The notes under the pieces: generated by a model
What the model was told of the DNA's origin: nothing
Databases searched by the model: none
The model's input: the letters and a program-made list of their open reading frames with translations, nothing else
Made by a program: the position numbers and the translations under genes
Shown here: one piece after another, positions 19,835 to 29,705 of the stretch
Numbering within the stretch: position 1 is the stretch's first letter
Layout: every line of letters starts with the position of its first letter
Assembly (NCBI RefSeq): GCF_000188015.2
Contig: NZ_AEUX02000008.1
Coordinates: forward strand, 154,808 to 218,807
DNA from: Streptococcus ictaluri 707-05
Lineage (GTDB): Bacteria; Bacillota; Bacilli; Lactobacillales; Streptococcaceae
DNA length: 64,000 nt
Direction of reading: 5' to 3'

Positions 19835-21090
19835 TTTCGTTATTTGATTTTGTTCCTTATATGGAACCTTACGGGAATCCTATTTATTTTGTCTATCTTA
19901 TTTTAGCCTTCTTGCCAGTTGTTATCGGTATTTTTAGGCAAAAACGTTATCCCTTGTATGAGACAATGGTTAGTCTACTCTTTATTCTAGCCATGTTTGG
20001 TGGCGACCATTTCATACAACTTTTTGCTTTTATGATTTACTTACTGTGGCAAACGTTAGTGGTCTTTTCCTATAAAGCTTATCGAAAAAAATTAAATGCC
20101 AGCTATGTTTTTTATCTGAGTCTTTTAGCCAGTCTTTTTCCTTTAATTTGCGTGAAATTGACGCCGATCATTCCAAGTAATCCCACTCAGATGCTTTTTA
20201 GTTTTTTAGGGATTTCTTACTTAACCTTTAAAAGTTTGGGTATGATTATTGAGATGCGTGATGGTACGCTGACGGACTTTAGGCTACGAGATTATCTCAG
20301 ATTTATGATATTTTTGCCTACTTTTTCAAGTGGGCCAATCGATCGCTATAAACGCTTTCAAAATGATTACTTGCATTTACCTAATCGTGAACAGTATCTG
20401 ATCATGCTTAATAAAGCAATGATGTTTATAATGTTGGGTTTTCTTTATAAGCATATTATCTCTTATTGTTTAGGAAGTTTACTTTTACCTATTGTTCAGA
20501 CAAAAGCGCTGATGGTGGGAGGAATCTTCAACAAAGAAACCTTATATGTTATGTATCTTTACGGCTTAAATCTCTTTTTTGATTTTGCAGGCTATTCCAT
20601 GTTTGCGATTGGGATTTCTTATATACTTGGAATTCAAACACCTGAAAACTTCAATAACCCCTTTTTAGCACCAAATTTAAAAGAATTTTGGAATAGATGG
20701 CATATGACCCTTTCATTCTGGTTTAGAGATTATCTCTTTATGCGTTTGGTTCATTTTCTCATTAAACATAAAATCTTTAAAAATCGCAATGTTACCTCTG
20801 GTTTTGCTTATCTTGTTAATATGTTAGTCATGGGATTTTGGCACGGGCTAACTTGGTATTATATCGCTTATGGCCTTTTTCACGGACTTGGTTTAATTAT
20901 CAATGATGCGTGGATACGTCAAAAGAAGGGATGGAATCGCAATCGTAAAAAAATGGGTAAGAAGCCTCTTTTTCAAAGTAAAGCTTTTCACCTCTTAGCG
21001 ATTGTCATTACATTTCATGTTGTCATGTTTTCACTTCTGTTATTCTCAGGTTTCTTAAATGATCTCTGGTTTGGCAGACCACTACACTAA
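19831..21090 (+). CDS. dltB: D-alanyl transfer protein DltB (MBOAT)
   Basis: The 419-residue polytopic protein of the membrane-bound O-acyltransferase family moves D-Ala from DltC towards the outer face. It shows many hydrophobic helices, the central [20 protein letters not shown] block and the catalytic-His motif [15 protein letters not shown]. It starts within the dltA stop (ATGA overlap) and is followed 17 bases later by dltC. Confidence 0.94.
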   Translation: MISLFDFVPYMEPYGNPIYFVYLILAFLPVVIGIFRQKRYPLYETMVSLLFILAMFGGDHFIQLFAFMIYLLWQTLVVFSYKAYRKKLNASYVFYLSLLASLFPLICVKLTPIIPSNPTQMLFSFLGISYLTFKSLGMIIEMRDGTLTDFRLRDYLRFMIFLPTFSSGPIDRYKRFQNDYLHLPNREQYLIMLNKAMMFIMLGFLYKHIISYCLGSLLLPIVQTKALMVGGIFNKETLYVMYLYGLNLFFDFAGYSMFAIGISYILGIQTPENFNNPFLAPNLKEFWNRWHMTLSFWFRDYLFMRLVHFLIKHKIFKNRNVTSGFAYLVNMLVMGFWHGLTWYYIAYGLFHGLGLIINDAWIRQKKGWNRNRKKMGKKPLFQSKAFHLLAIVITFHVVMFSLLLFSGFLNDLWFGRPLH

Positions 21091-21107
21091 TAAAGGAAGT
21101 CAGTAAA

Positions 21108-21347
21108 ATGTCTATTAAAGAAACTGTAATTGAATTGTTTGATCGTCTATTTATGGAAGATGTTTCAGATATGATGGATGAGGATCTCTTTGATGCAGGA
21201 GTCCTAGATAGTCTGGGAACGGTTGAATTGATTGTTGAATTAGAATCCACTTTCAATATTAAAGTCCCAATTTCAGAATTTGGCCGTGATGATTGGAATA
21301 CGGCTAATAAGATTATTCAAGGTATTGAGGAATTACAAGATGCTTAA
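21108..21347 (+). CDS. dltC: D-alanyl carrier protein DltC
   Basis: The 79-residue acyl-carrier protein receives a 4'-phosphopantetheine arm on Ser35 in the motif [18 protein letters not shown]-Ala is carried on this arm from DltA to DltB. AGGAAG lies upstream of the ATG. The last eight bases overlap the start of dltD. Confidence 0.95.
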   Translation: MSIKETVIELFDRLFMEDVSDMMDEDLFDAGVLDSLGTVELIVELESTFNIKVPISEFGRDDWNTANKIIQGIEELQDA

Positions 21348-22596
21348 AAAGCTCTTCTTACTTCTGGGACCGTTAGTGATAGCTATTTGCTTGGTTTTAA
21401 TCACGATTTTTAGTTTTCCGACAAAACTAAACTATTCATTATCCCAAGAAAAGTCAAATGCTGTCGCTATTTCAGATAGCTCTTTTAAAAATGGATTGAT
21501 CAAATGCCAAGCCTTATCTGATCCAAAGCATCGTTTTGTTCCTTTTTTTGGTTCTAGTGAGTGGAGTCGTATGGATGGTATGCATCCTTCTGTTTTAGCG
21601 GAAAAATATCATCGAAGTTATCGTCCTTTTTTGATTGGTAAGCGAGGGTCAGCTTCCTTATCTCAATATTATGGCATGCAACAAATTGCAGGTGATATCA
21701 AGAATAAAAAGGCTGTCTTTGTAATTTCACCACAATGGTTCACTCCAGAAGGAATCAATGCTGGAGCAGTACAAATGTACCTATCTAACAGTCAAGTCAT
21801 TGCTTTTCTTTTGCAAGCTAAAAATGATGAGGAGAGTCGATTTGCTGCTAACCGTCTTTTAGCATTGAATCCTGGAGTCTCTAAATCTGATCTCTTAAAG
21901 AAAATAAGTCAAGGACAGTCTTTATCAGATTGGGACTACAAATTGTTAAAACTACAGTATCAAGTCTTTTTGAGGGAAGAGTCTCTCTTTAGTTTTTTAG
22001 GAAAATCCTCAAATTTTGAGCAGAAGATCATGCCCCGTGTTTTGGGTCTTCCTAAGAAATTTTCATATGAGCGCTTAAATGAGTTAGCTACAAAAAGAGG
22101 TGCATTAGCTACAAATAATAACCGTTTTGGAATAAAAAATAGTTTTTATAGTAAGCGTATAGCCCCTCAGTATGACTTTTATAAGAATTTTCAATGTCAC
22201 AATAGCTACATTGCCTCTCCAGAATACAATGACTTTCAATTAGTCCTCTCTGAGTTTGCTAAAGAGAAAACGCAAGTTCTTTTTGTTATCACTCCAGTTA
22301 ACAAAGCCTGGGCAGACTATACAGGACTCAATCAAACTAAATATCAAGAAGCTGTGCGTAAGATAAAGTACCAATTAAAATCACAAGGCTTTCATCGGAT
22401 TGCTGATTTCTCAAAATTCGGTGGAGAGAATTATTTTATGCAAGATACCATTCACATCGGTTGGAATGGTTGGCTAGAATTTGATAAACATGTTCAACCA
22501 TTTTTAGAAAATGATAGTCCTAATCCCAAGTATGATTTAGATCCCTATTATTACTCTCAGGACTGGGCAACCAAAAAGTTGGAAAGTCATTTTTAG
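21340..22596 (+). CDS. dltD: D-alanyl transfer protein DltD
   Basis: I choose the ATG at 21340, which overlaps the dltC end and starts [20 protein letters not shown], a clear N-terminal membrane anchor. The frame extends 20 codons further upstream, but inside dltC and with no signal. The 418-residue SGNH-like protein acts outside the membrane. The expected block [16 protein letters not shown] (catalytic Ser) and the C-terminal [10 protein letters not shown] (Asp/His) are present. It ends the operon before a bidirectional terminator. Confidence 0.94.
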   Translation: MLKKLFLLLGPLVIAICLVLITIFSFPTKLNYSLSQEKSNAVAISDSSFKNGLIKCQALSDPKHRFVPFFGSSEWSRMDGMHPSVLAEKYHRSYRPFLIGKRGSASLSQYYGMQQIAGDIKNKKAVFVISPQWFTPEGINAGAVQMYLSNSQVIAFLLQAKNDEESRFAANRLLALNPGVSKSDLLKKISQGQSLSDWDYKLLKLQYQVFLREESLFSFLGKSSNFEQKIMPRVLGLPKKFSYERLNELATKRGALATNNNRFGIKNSFYSKRIAPQYDFYKNFQCHNSYIASPEYNDFQLVLSEFAKEKTQVLFVITPVNKAWADYTGLNQTKYQEAVRKIKYQLKSQGFHRIADFSKFGGENYFMQDTIHIGWNGWLEFDKHVQPFLENDSPNPKYDLDPYYYSQDWATKKLESHF

Positions 22597-22614
22597 TCTT
22601 GCTTTTTAAAAATT

Positions 22615-22656
22615 AAAAAATCTCTAGTAAATCAAGCGTGAGTTATTAGAGATTTT
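22615..22656. terminator. Bidirectional terminator between dltD and the GH13 gene
   Basis: AAAAATCTCTAGTAA pairs with TTATTAGAGATTTTT; the A and T runs on both sides allow use in both directions. The genes converge here. Confidence 0.8.
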
Positions 22657-22661
22657 TGTGT

Positions 22662-24410
22662 TTAAGCATAGATAATAAAGCCGTGTTTTCTTAGGTTATG
22701 ACCATCATATTCATTTGCTAATAGGGCATTTGAAATGTGACAAGAGTAATCTTCACCAGCATTGAAAATAGCTGAAATGCTTTGATCTTCTAAAGTGATC
22801 TCAAAGTTTAATAGATCCTTTTGGTCATCTAATTGAGTAATCTTAAGTTCTCCTAAACTAATGAGTTGGCTATATTCTTTTCTTAGAGAAATTAAGTCAC
22901 GATAGAAATCATGAAGCGAGGTATCCTGTAATTCTTTTTCCCAAGGCATACAACGTCTACAATCTGGGTCCTGACCGCCAAGCAGGCCTAACTCATCACC
23001 ATAAAAGATAGCAGGAGAGCCTTTTTGAAGGTACATGAAGGCCAAAACAAATCGCATAAGGGTTTTATTATTACCACAGAGATCAATCAATCTAGGCATG
23101 TCATGGGCAGCAAAAAGGTTAAACATGACTTGATTAGTTTGCTCACGATATAGCATGCTTTGACGATTGATGTCACCAATCATTTGAGATAAGCTGATAT
23201 TACCATAGGCATAATGGGACAAAATACAATCTGTAAAGGCATAATTTATGACAGCGTGGAACTGATCCCCCTCTAACCAAGGTTGAGAGCTATGCCAGAT
23301 TTCCCCCATAATATAGAAATCCTTTTTAACACTATCACAAACTTTGCGGAATTCTCTCCAGAAAGCGTGATCAATTTCGTTGGCCACGTCTAATCGCCAG
23401 CCATCAATATCAAAATGCTCAATCCAATAACGGGCAACTGATAATAGGTAATCACGCACTTCAGGATTTGCCGTATTCATCTTGGGCATATGCTCGACAA
23501 AAGCAAACATATGGTAAGTGGCACGGGTATTCCATTGACCATCCACACAGTTATTAGTGAAAGAGACAGGGAATTGGTTAATATGGAACCAATCCTTAAA
23601 GCGAGAGTTTTCGCCATTTCGTAAGACATCTTGCCACTGGTATGAGGCTGTGCCGATATGGTTAAATACGGCATCCATCATAACTTTAATACCACGTCTG
23701 TGACAATCTTCGACTAATTCTTTGAAGAGAACTTTGTCACCAAAGTGTGGGTCAATCTCAAAATAGTCAATGGTATCATATTTATGATGCGTTGCTGCTT
23801 TGAAGACAGGACAGAGGTAAATCCCATTAATACCTAACTCTTCTAAGTAATCCAATTTATCAATGATACCTTGTAGGTCTCCACCGTAGAAATCGCTATA
23901 ATGCGGTGTTCTAAGGCTATCCCAAATTTGAGTCACTTTTGGATCATTTGAAGCATCACCGTTAGCAAAACGATCAGGTAAGATAATGTACCAAACAGTA
24001 TCTTTTACCCATTGAGGGGCATAGAATTGATCAGCAGCATGCATAAATGGGAAGCGGAAGTAGTGCCCTGCTGAGCACAGGTTACTATCATCATCCTCTA
24101 CCAAACCGTGCTCTGTATAAAGCATGGACTCGCCTGAATTGAAAATAACTCTAAAAATATAAGAAAGGCGACGAAATTCAGCATTAATAGCGATTTGATA
24201 ATAATCAGCATCTTCGGTACTAGCTCTTAAGAACATTTTTTCGGATTTTCGGTACCATTTTTGGTCATCAATTAAATAGGGATCTCCTTTGATGACTTCT
24301 ACTTGAGAAACGTCGTCTTTCGCAACTTTAAGTCTTAAATGAATGGTATCTTGATCATAGAGATAGGCCATTTCACTTTCGGGACGATGATAAACTGCTG
24401 CACGGTTCAT
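22662..24410 (-). CDS. Intracellular GH13 alpha-glucanase (neopullulanase/cyclomaltodextrinase type)
   Basis: The 582-residue glycoside hydrolase family 13 enzyme has no signal peptide, so it acts on imported maltodextrins. An N-terminal beta domain of about 130 residues precedes the barrel, as in the neopullulanase subfamily. Catalytic motifs are DAVFNHIG, DGWRLDVANEID (nucleophile Asp), YIMGEIWHSS (acid Glu) and FNLFAAHDMPR. It is separated from malG by a terminator and has its own promoter region with a MalR-like operator. Often called amyB or malA in streptococci; the exact specificity is uncertain. Confidence 0.88.
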   Translation of the reverse strand: MNRAAVYHRPESEMAYLYDQDTIHLRLKVAKDDVSQVEVIKGDPYLIDDQKWYRKSEKMFLRASTEDADYYQIAINAEFRRLSYIFRVIFNSGESMLYTEHGLVEDDDSNLCSAGHYFRFPFMHAADQFYAPQWVKDTVWYIILPDRFANGDASNDPKVTQIWDSLRTPHYSDFYGGDLQGIIDKLDYLEELGINGIYLCPVFKAATHHKYDTIDYFEIDPHFGDKVLFKELVEDCHRRGIKVMMDAVFNHIGTASYQWQDVLRNGENSRFKDWFHINQFPVSFTNNCVDGQWNTRATYHMFAFVEHMPKMNTANPEVRDYLLSVARYWIEHFDIDGWRLDVANEIDHAFWREFRKVCDSVKKDFYIMGEIWHSSQPWLEGDQFHAVINYAFTDCILSHYAYGNISLSQMIGDINRQSMLYREQTNQVMFNLFAAHDMPRLIDLCGNNKTLMRFVLAFMYLQKGSPAIFYGDELGLLGGQDPDCRRCMPWEKELQDTSLHDFYRDLISLRKEYSQLISLGELKITQLDDQKDLLNFEITLEDQSISAIFNAGEDYSCHISNALLANEYDGHNLRKHGFIIYA

Positions 24411-24466
24411 AAATAAATACTCCTTCTAGTCATTTCACCCTTATTTTACACCATTTGAAAGAGATA

Positions 24467-24482
24467 TGCAATCGTTTGCGCA
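24467..24482. promoter_or_regulatory. MalR-like operator upstream of the GH13 gene
   Basis: TGCAATCGTTTGCGCA is close to the palindromes found in the malX and malQ promoters (consensus GCAANCGNTTGC). It lies about 60 bases before the start codon on the reverse strand. It could also be read as a CcpA cre site, since LacI-family operators share this shape. Confidence 0.6.
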
Positions 24483-24516
24483 AAACTTTCTGAGGGCTAT
24501 CGTTAAAAATGATAGT

Positions 24517-24546
24517 AAAAAAACTAGCTGCTAAGAGCTAGTTTTA
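24517..24546 (-). terminator. Terminator of the malXFG operon
   Basis: ACTAGCT and AGCTAGT flank a short loop; on the reverse strand the stem is followed by seven T residues. Confidence 0.8.
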
Positions 24547-24566
24547 GAGTATTGCTTATGTGGTTA

Positions 24567-25403
24567 TTATTTAACCGATCCACCAGTGATACCTTCAACA
24601 TAATATTTTTGCATAAACATAAAGAGAAGGGTAATCGGGATAGCAATTAATACAGAACCTGCGGTAAAGGCCATGAACCAATCGTTAATGGTATCTGGTT
24701 GTAGCATAGAGAACAAACCAATGGCAACGGTATATTTACTTGTGGCATCTCCCAAGATAACTTGAGCAAAGATAAAATCAACCCAAGGTCCCATGAAAGC
24801 AATTAAAGCCGTGTAAACGATGATTGGTTTTGATAACGGTAAGGTAATCTTGAAGAAGATGTCCATTCGACTAGCACCATCAATCATTGCAGATTCATCA
24901 AGTGAAAAAGGAATGGTATCAAAGAAGCCTTTAGCGATATAAAAACCTAGTGCAGCCCCTGCTGAATAGACAAGAACTAAAGCTGTTAAGGTTTGTGTTA
25001 ATTCTAGAGCTTTTAAAATGTAGTAGATAGCAATCATACTCATAAAGCCTGGGAACATGTTTAGGATAAGCGCTAATTTCAAGAAACCATTACGATGTTT
25101 AAACTTGATACGGCTTAATGAGTAGGCCATAGCAACCGTGATAAAGGTTGAAATGATACAAGTAAAAGTAGCAACAACAAAAGTATTGACAAACCAACGA
25201 CCAAATGGGAAGGACTCATTGGTAAAGAGTTTAATGTAGTGCTCTAAGGTAAAGGTTTTTGGAAGGAAGTAGTTGACATAGGCTGTACTTTCACCACGAA
25301 AACTGGTAAGTACCACCCAAGCAATTGGGAAAAGCCAGATAATGGATAAGATAGTTAGTGTGGCATAGACAAGGCCAAGTTGGAATCGACGTTTATTTTT
25401 CAT
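24567..25403 (-). CDS. malG: Maltodextrin ABC transporter permease MalG/MalD
   Basis: The 278-residue permease has six predicted membrane helices and the carbohydrate-permease EAA loop (DESAMIDGASRMDIFFKITLP) that docks on the shared sugar ATPase (MsmK/MalK), not encoded here. It ends MQKYYVEGITGGSVK, typical of MalG. Its ATG overlaps the stop of the upstream permease, so the pair is translationally coupled. A terminator follows. Confidence 0.92.
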   Translation of the reverse strand: MKNKRRFQLGLVYATLTILSIIWLFPIAWVVLTSFRGESTAYVNYFLPKTFTLEHYIKLFTNESFPFGRWFVNTFVVATFTCIISTFITVAMAYSLSRIKFKHRNGFLKLALILNMFPGFMSMIAIYYILKALELTQTLTALVLVYSAGAALGFYIAKGFFDTIPFSLDESAMIDGASRMDIFFKITLPLSKPIIVYTALIAFMGPWVDFIFAQVILGDATSKYTVAIGLFSMLQPDTINDWFMAFTAGSVLIAIPITLLFMFMQKYYVEGITGGSVK

Positions 25404-26764
25404 TATTTAACAACTCCTTCCTTGTATGATGCTGTTCGGGTATAAGCTAGTAGACTAAAGACGGCAGAAACGACGAAGATTAAGATACCTACAACAGAGG
25501 CTAAGTTATAGTCTGAAGCAGAAACAGTCAGTTTATAGAGCCAAGTTACTAGCAAATCAGTAGATCCGGCTTGATAGTATTGTGAGTTAGTAGGACCACC
25601 ACCTGTTAAGAGGTAAATAACGTTGAAGTTATTGATATTACCAATAAACTGTTGAATCAAGTTAGGTGTCATAATCATCAAAATTTGAGGGAAGGTAATA
25701 GACTTAAAGACTTGGAATTTACTCGCCCCATCAATTTCAGCTGCTTCAATTTGCTCACTTGGTAGGTTCATGATAATACCTGTGGCAATTAACATAGTAA
25801 ATGGAATACCAATCCACATATTGACAATAATAATAGAGAATTTAGCCCAAAGTGGATCTGATAAAAATGGAAGTGGGTGGCTAGTTAAACCAATAGCAGA
25901 TAGTAGTGAATTTAGTGGTCCTTCATCATTAAGTAAGTTACGCATAATGAGTAAAGAGATAAATTGAGGTACTGCAATGGTAATAACAAAAATGGTACGC
26001 CACATTTTCTTAAGCTTCAAGCCTTTTGTATTGATTAAAAGGGCTAAAATAATACCAAAGAAGAAGTTAGTCACTGTGGCAAAAACTGCCCAGATAAGTG
26101 TCCATGAAAAGACAGGGAAGAAGGTGCCTGCCATACGACCACTAAGAACATTACCAAAGTTTGCAAAGCCTACCCAATCAAAGAGTGATTTAGGAGGGAG
26201 ATGATTATGGTCATAACTGGTGAAGGCTAAACAAATCATGTATACCAAAGGTAATACGGTGAATAAGAGAACACCAATTAATGGCACAGCCATCAAAGTC
26301 ATATGGAAACGACCATTGGTTAAGGTTAAAACATCTTCTTTAAAACTTGGAATAGAGGCTTTTTCCTTTTTCAAGACATAAAGGTTACGAGCACTCTTTA
26401 AATTACACCAATAAATGTAAAGAAAAAGTAGACAGAAAATAAGGGAAGCTAATCCAAAGATAAGCATCAACATAGAGTTATCGCCATCGACCGTTACTTG
26501 TATGTCAATACCATCAATTTTTTTGGTCACTACCCCTTGAGTTTGTGTTCCCAGAGAGATTAAACCAAGAAAAGAAGGAATAACTTGTGAGATAAAAGCA
26601 ATCAGAAAAACAATTTGACTGATTAGAAATAGTGTTCCTTTAACGAATTGTTTGTTTGCTAAATTAGCAAATCCCATGATAAGAGTGGATAATTTAATAT
26701 CGAATCCACCGTTTTTGAGGGCTTCAATCACAGAAACTTGTTGTGGCAAGCTTGATTGAGTCAT
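25403..26764 (-). CDS. malF: Maltodextrin ABC transporter permease MalF/MalC
   Basis: The 453-residue permease has an extended N-terminal region with two extra hydrophobic segments, as in MalF/MalC of streptococci, and the EAA loop EAAEIDGASKFQVFKSITFP. The sequence QQFIGNINNFNVIYLLTGGG is typical of this family. The start at 26764 is preceded by AAGGAGATTC. It is separated from malX by 263 bases holding two tandem terminator-like hairpins, so its expression is probably lower than malX. Confidence 0.92.
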   Translation of the reverse strand: MTQSSLPQQVSVIEALKNGGFDIKLSTLIMGFANLANKQFVKGTLFLISQIVFLIAFISQVIPSFLGLISLGTQTQGVVTKKIDGIDIQVTVDGDNSMLMLIFGLASLIFCLLFLYIYWCNLKSARNLYVLKKEKASIPSFKEDVLTLTNGRFHMTLMAVPLIGVLLFTVLPLVYMICLAFTSYDHNHLPPKSLFDWVGFANFGNVLSGRMAGTFFPVFSWTLIWAVFATVTNFFFGIILALLINTKGLKLKKMWRTIFVITIAVPQFISLLIMRNLLNDEGPLNSLLSAIGLTSHPLPFLSDPLWAKFSIIIVNMWIGIPFTMLIATGIIMNLPSEQIEAAEIDGASKFQVFKSITFPQILMIMTPNLIQQFIGNINNFNVIYLLTGGGPTNSQYYQAGSTDLLVTWLYKLTVSASDYNLASVVGILIFVVSAVFSLLAYTRTASYKEGVVK

Positions 26765-26886
26765 AGTGAATCTCCTTTTTGTGGTTCATAACAATCCAGA
26801 AAATACTTGTTTTCGTGGATAACAAAGTGTTACATAAACTTTTAAGACTTTAAAAACTTAAGTAGCACTTAGCTACTCTGATCAAA

Positions 26887-26945
26887 AAAAAAGTAGGAGT
26901 GGGACTGAAGCCGCAAATGAAGCTTATGGAGCTCAGTTCCACTCC
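26887..26945 (-). terminator. Second intra-operon terminator between malX and malF
   Basis: A 13-bp stem, 26933-26945 with 26896-26908 (one G-U pair), is followed on the reverse strand by TAC and nine T residues. It lies inside the mal operon. The GAGTGGGACTGA stem also looks like an intergenic repeat. Confidence 0.7.
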
Positions 26946-26948
26946 CAA

Positions 26949-26990
26949 AAAGTTGAGAAGGCTGGTTTTAGCTGACCAGAAGTTTCTCAC
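26949..26990 (-). terminator. First intra-operon terminator-like hairpin between malX and malF
   Basis: On the reverse strand TGAGAA pairs with TTCTCA and CTGGT with ACCAG, followed by a short T5 run. It is transcribed before the larger hairpin. The preceding AGGAGTG could instead pair with the distal CACTCCT of the second hairpin, giving two alternative folds. Confidence 0.5.
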
Positions 26991-27027
26991 TCCTGTTCTT
27001 GTTACGATAATGTTTTAATGCGGTGTC

Positions 27028-28281
27028 TTATTTAGCTGCTGCAATATCTTTGTCGAATTGTTGAAGCTTAGCAAGGAAGTCACCTTCTTTGATTTTACCG
27101 TTGTATGTATCGCTAAGGATAGCTGCACTTTCAGCCCAGAAAGTACTCATTTGGCTAAGTTTAGGCATAACAACAGTGTAGTCTGATGAAGATCCCATTG
27201 TAATAACAGTTTTAGCAAGTTCGTTTGATTGAACAGCTTCTGAAGCTTGAACAGTTTTGTTTGCTGGAACAATGTTACGAGTTTTGAATTGGTTTTCTTG
27301 GCTTTCAGCACTTGTTAAGTATGAAGCTAATTTATAGCTTGCTGCGATACGTTTTGTGTCACCTTTAGCAGGAGCTTGGTTAACTGCGTAAAGTTTGACA
27401 CCAAAGAATGCTTTTTGTTGAACAGTTTCGCCACCGATAGTTATTTTTGGATAAGCAGCTACACCAAGGTTTTCTTTACCGATAGCTTCTTGAGCTGCTT
27501 GGTAATCCCATGGGCCTGATTCAAATGAAGCTACAGAGCCGTCACCGAATTTAGACATAACGTTGTTAGCGTCTAAGTTAACGAAGCCTTTGTTTTGAGC
27601 TTGGTCTGCGATCCATTTAAGAACAGCAACACCTTTATCGTTACCCCAGTTTGTACCAGCAACATCTTCACCAGATTCACCAAATAAAGTGTTACCAACT
27701 GACATAAACAAAGGACCAGTAGCATAAGCGTTAGCTTGTTTGAAAGTGCCACCGAAAGTTGCTTTTGAAGTAATGTCATCATATGATGCAACATCTTCAG
27801 CACTTAATTTAGATTTGTTGTAGAAAAGAACTTGAGATTCAATACCAAATGGGAAGCCATAAGTTTTGCCTTTGTATTGAGCACCAACGATAGCTTGTTC
27901 AGTGTTGTCGTTTTCAATTTCTTTAACGTATTTTTCAGGAACTTCTTGGATAACTCCAGCTTCTGAAAGCTGACCTAATTTATCGTGTGGAAGTGAGAAC
28001 ACATCTGCTGCAGTAGTAGCATCTTTCAAGATTTTTTCTTGAACTTTTGGATCTTCTGATTCAACAACTTTAACTTTGTAGCCAGAATCTTTTTCAAACT
28101 TAGTAACAACATCAGTGTATGATTTTTTAGCTCCAGTTGGAACCCAGAGTTTGATGGTTTTTGCATCAGAACCAGCAGCTGTTTCACCTTTATCTTTTGA
28201 ATCAGATCCACAACCTACTAAAAGGGCACTTGCAAGTGTTAAGCTTGCTCCACCAACGATAACTTTCTGCCATGATTTCAT
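27028..28281 (-). CDS. malX: Maltodextrin-binding lipoprotein MalX
   Basis: The 417-residue extracellular solute-binding protein of the maltodextrin ABC importer has a lipoprotein signal peptide with lipobox LLVGC, so Cys24 is probably the lipidated residue. The mature part begins with an acidic linker and then TIKLWVPTGAKKSYTDVV, the usual MalE/MalX start. GFPFGIESQVLFYNK and FESGPWDYQAA are sugar-binding segments. AGGAGGAAAT precedes the ATG. The promoter carries a MalR operator in its spacer. Confidence 0.94.
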   Translation of the reverse strand: MKSWQKVIVGGASLTLASALLVGCGSDSKDKGETAAGSDAKTIKLWVPTGAKKSYTDVVTKFEKDSGYKVKVVESEDPKVQEKILKDATTAADVFSLPHDKLGQLSEAGVIQEVPEKYVKEIENDNTEQAIVGAQYKGKTYGFPFGIESQVLFYNKSKLSAEDVASYDDITSKATFGGTFKQANAYATGPLFMSVGNTLFGESGEDVAGTNWGNDKGVAVLKWIADQAQNKGFVNLDANNVMSKFGDGSVASFESGPWDYQAAQEAIGKENLGVAAYPKITIGGETVQQKAFFGVKLYAVNQAPAKGDTKRIAASYKLASYLTSAESQENQFKTRNIVPANKTVQASEAVQSNELAKTVITMGSSSDYTVVMPKLSQMSTFWAESAAILSDTYNGKIKEGDFLAKLQQFDKDIAAAK

Positions 28282-28315
28282 AGCTATTTCCTCCTAAGAT
28301 ATATTTCTTACACTT

Positions 28316-28344
28316 ATTATGCAACCGCTTGCAAAATAAGTCAA
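28316..28344 (-). promoter_or_regulatory. malX promoter with MalR operator in the spacer
   Basis: On the reverse strand TTGACT (28344-28339), 17 bases, then CATAAT (28321-28316). The spacer contains GCAAGCGGTTGC, so repressor binding would block RNA polymerase directly. Confidence 0.75.
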
Positions 28345-28388
28345 GTCTTTTTTTAAAAAATTTTCGATTTTTTTCAAAAAAACTCCGC

Positions 28389-29543
28389 GTTGTAAAATGA
28401 AGTGCAACAAAAAAGACATGTTCGTCTGATATACTAGAATTCCCCAATTCAGTATGGAAAGCAGATGAACATGTCCAACATTAATTCTACCAGAAAATCA
28501 TCCTATTCTCATCTTTCAGCCACAGAACGGGTGAAATTGCTGCTTATCTTAAAATGGGAAAGAAACCCGCTGAGATTACTCGACTCTTGGGTCGTCACCG
28601 TTCTACAATCTGCCGAGAAATAAAACGTGGTTCAGTAGAACAGGTAAAGGATAAGAATGGAAAACAAACCTTCTTCAACGCCTATTTCGCTGATAGTGGG
28701 CAACGTGTCTATGAAACCAATCGTCAAAAGAGTTCTTATCTCAAGTTGAATGACTGCTCCGCTAGGTTCATTGAACAATTAGAATCTGCCTTGACGGCTA
28801 ACATTCGTACTCCATAGTGTGGATAGTTTTGTTCAGACTTACAAAGTGAACCATCCTGAAGAAGTCGTCCTCTCTACCAAAACGATTTATCGTTATATCA
28901 AAGAGGGGGTATTAGCTATTAAACCAATCGATTTGCCTAAGATGGTTAGTATCAGAAAACGTTCTAAGAAAGTCATGAAGACGAATAAGAAGACTTTAGG
29001 TAAATCTATCGAAGAACGTCCAGAATATATTAATGATCGTTCTGAATTTGGGCATTGGGAGATTGATTTGGTTCTCGGCAAGAAAACCAAAGGTGAAGCT
29101 GTTATGTTGACTTTGGTAGAGCGCCAGACACGCTATGCACTAGGAGTTAAGCTAGAAGACAAGCAATCCCAAACCATTAACCGTGCTGTCACGCATCTCA
29201 TCAGTCAGTATCCTATTGCATCCATCACAGCGGATAATGGTTCTGAGTTTAGTTTACTCTCAAACTTAGAAGCTGTTGAAGTTTACTTTGCACATCCCTA
29301 TTCTTCACATGAGAGAGGAAAAAACGAGAACTTCAATGGCCTCCTCAGAGAATATGTCCCTAAAGGAGTCTCACTTAATCCACTAACCTCTGAAGAACTT
29401 GACAATTATATTACTGCCATCAAATGAGCGCCCAAGACGACTTCTTCAATATCAATCCTCAAAATTCCTGTTTGAGCTATCCCGAACAGCTTAACATCTG
29501 GAACTCTAGTTATCTATGAACTGGTTGCACTTGACTTGACAAC
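28389..29543 (+). mobile_element. IS30-family insertion sequence, inactive copy
   Basis: About 1,155 bp bounded by imperfect 20-bp inverted repeats (GTTGTAAAATGAAGTGCAAC at the left; GTTGTCAAGTCAAGTGCAAC at the right, read inward; 3 mismatches). I saw no clear target duplication. It sits between the divergent malX and malR genes, about 45 bases upstream of the malX -35 box, separating the two promoters. The transposase is broken. Confidence 0.75.
28465..29494 (+). pseudogene. IS30-family transposase, three frameshifts
   Basis: From ATG at 28465 the protein reads SHLSATER, then shifts frame to continue EIAAYLKMGKKPAEITRLLG, the IS30 helix-turn-helix. A second shift falls near 28815 (after TANIRTP). 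The DDE core follows, with FGHWEIDLVLGKKTKGEAVM and SITADNGSEF and the HPYSSHERGKNENFNGLLRE block. A third shift near 29425 leads to RPRRLLQYQSSKFLFELSRT and a stop at 29492-29494. It cannot make a full transposase. Confidence 0.85.
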
Positions 29544-29705
29544 TTGCGATTTTTTTTAAAAATAAAAAGCTTTCTTTTTTAGTTAAAAATGGAAAGCTAG
29601 CCTATTAGTTGATTTTTTAAGAGATAAGGGTATAATGGAAACAAAATACATGAAAAACCTTAATAAAATGAGAGTTTGTTAAGGGTAATACACAATGAGG
29701 TTTCT

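Noticed and set aside
26896..26945. Single copy of the GAGTGGGACTGA stem as a possible CRISPR or BOX-type array
   Set aside because: Only one inverted pair is present, with no spaced repeats; better explained as an intrinsic terminator.
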